NCBI GenBank assembly: GCA_003354225.1
Contig: PIVH01000450.1
Span: 1 to 5,749 of the forward strand
From: Globobulimina sp.
Lineage: Eukaryota; Foraminifera; Rotaliida
Reading direction: 5' to 3'
Length of the DNA: 5,749 bases
A program made the position numbers and the translations under genes. Below the pieces are notes generated by a model. The model ran no database searches and was not told the DNA's origin. It saw only the letters and a list, made by a program, of their open reading frames with translations. This document shows, in pieces, positions 5,467 through 5,749 of the stretch. The stretch's first letter is position 1; every line of letters starts with the position of its first letter.

Positions 5467-5749
5467 ATGTTATCACAACTAAAGCACATTCAAAATGCAT
5501 CTAAGTCATATTGGCCTGCTAAATGTCTGCAATCGACGCAAAAAAGATATAGGAGATATAAATTAATGAGAGGACATTTACCATGGAATCGATGGACACC
5601 AAATGGATTCAGAGCAGCAATTTATAAATATGTATGCGATGATGATTATAAAAATCTTAGAAATAAAAAGGGATTAAATGACTGCATTTCAGATGATTCA
5701 AATGACGAATTGTATAATACCGCATTACCAACACCAACAAGCACACATC
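5467..5749 (+). CDS. 5' part of an unrecognised gene, basic N-terminus, runs off the window
   Basis: An open frame of 94 codons from the ATG at 5467 reaches the window edge without a stop. I do not recognise the product. It has no acidic residue in its first 57 positions but 12 Lys/Arg, including KRYRRYK at 26-32; this would suit a mitochondrial presequence or a nucleic-acid-binding tail. A segment rich in W, P and G follows (HLPWNRWTPNGFRAAIYKYV, 37-56), which may be the start of a folded domain. Then comes an Asp/Ser/Asn-rich stretch (58-82) and a Thr/Pro-rich one. The ATG is the first after an in-frame TGA (5416-5418) and has A at -3. Amino-acid composition is coding-like. A further exon or a different upstream start cannot be excluded. 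Confidence 0.6.
   Translation, partial: MLSQLKHIQNASKSYWPAKCLQSTQKRYRRYKLMRGHLPWNRWTPNGFRAAIYKYVCDDDYKNLRNKKGLNDCISDDSNDELYNTALPTPTSTH

Noticed and set aside
1-5749. Giant-virus or bacterial origin
   Set aside because: A spliceosomal intron, separate promoter-sized spacers and typical eukaryotic nuclear genes argue for a nuclear chromosome; no viral hallmark or bacterial signal is present.
1-5749. tRNA, rRNA, CRISPR array, transposon ends or long repeats
   Set aside because: By eye the spacers show no cloverleaf, no spaced direct-repeat array, no terminal inverted repeats with a transposase, and no long duplicated segment.

Overview
The window looks like nuclear DNA of a unicellular eukaryote. 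It carries an importin-alpha gene split by a short GT-AG intron, a kinesin motor gene and an F-box/LRR gene. All three fit the standard genetic code, end in TGA and have no in-frame TAA or TAG. The DNA is AT-rich, spacers are about 180-240 bp, and one protein has a long asparagine-rich tail, which suggests a compact protist genome. I cannot name the species. Foraminifera, Amoebozoa or another AT-rich lineage would all fit.

Layout, left to right. Positions 1-246 are the AT-rich 3' flank of importin alpha. They contain a possible last exon of a plus-strand gene that converges on it (about 131-177). Positions 247-2213 (minus) hold the complete importin-alpha gene: two exons, one 80-nt intron, 628 codons. 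Positions 2214-2451 are a spacer. Positions 2452-3972 (minus) hold an intronless kinesin-13-like motor gene with an N-terminal UBA-like domain and a lysine-rich heptad insertion inside the motor. Positions 3973-4154 are a spacer with a triplicated AACTTCAA element and a short upstream ORF that overlaps the kinesin start. Positions 4155-5261 (minus) hold an F-box gene with RNase-inhibitor-type leucine-rich repeats. Positions 5262-5466 are a divergent promoter region rich in inverted repeats. From 5467 a plus-strand ORF runs off the right end; its product starts with an unusually basic N-terminus and I do not recognise it.

How the genes relate. The three complete genes lie head to tail on one strand but are separated by spacers large enough for their own promoters, so there is no sign of an operon. 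Importin alpha (nuclear import of NLS cargo), a microtubule-depolymerase-type kinesin and an SCF-type substrate adaptor can all act in cell division in other eukaryotes. A functional link here is inference from proximity only. The most unusual item is the kinesin: UBA-like domain, motor, a roughly 70-residue loop-10 insertion with a regular heptad pattern, and no sequence after the motor.
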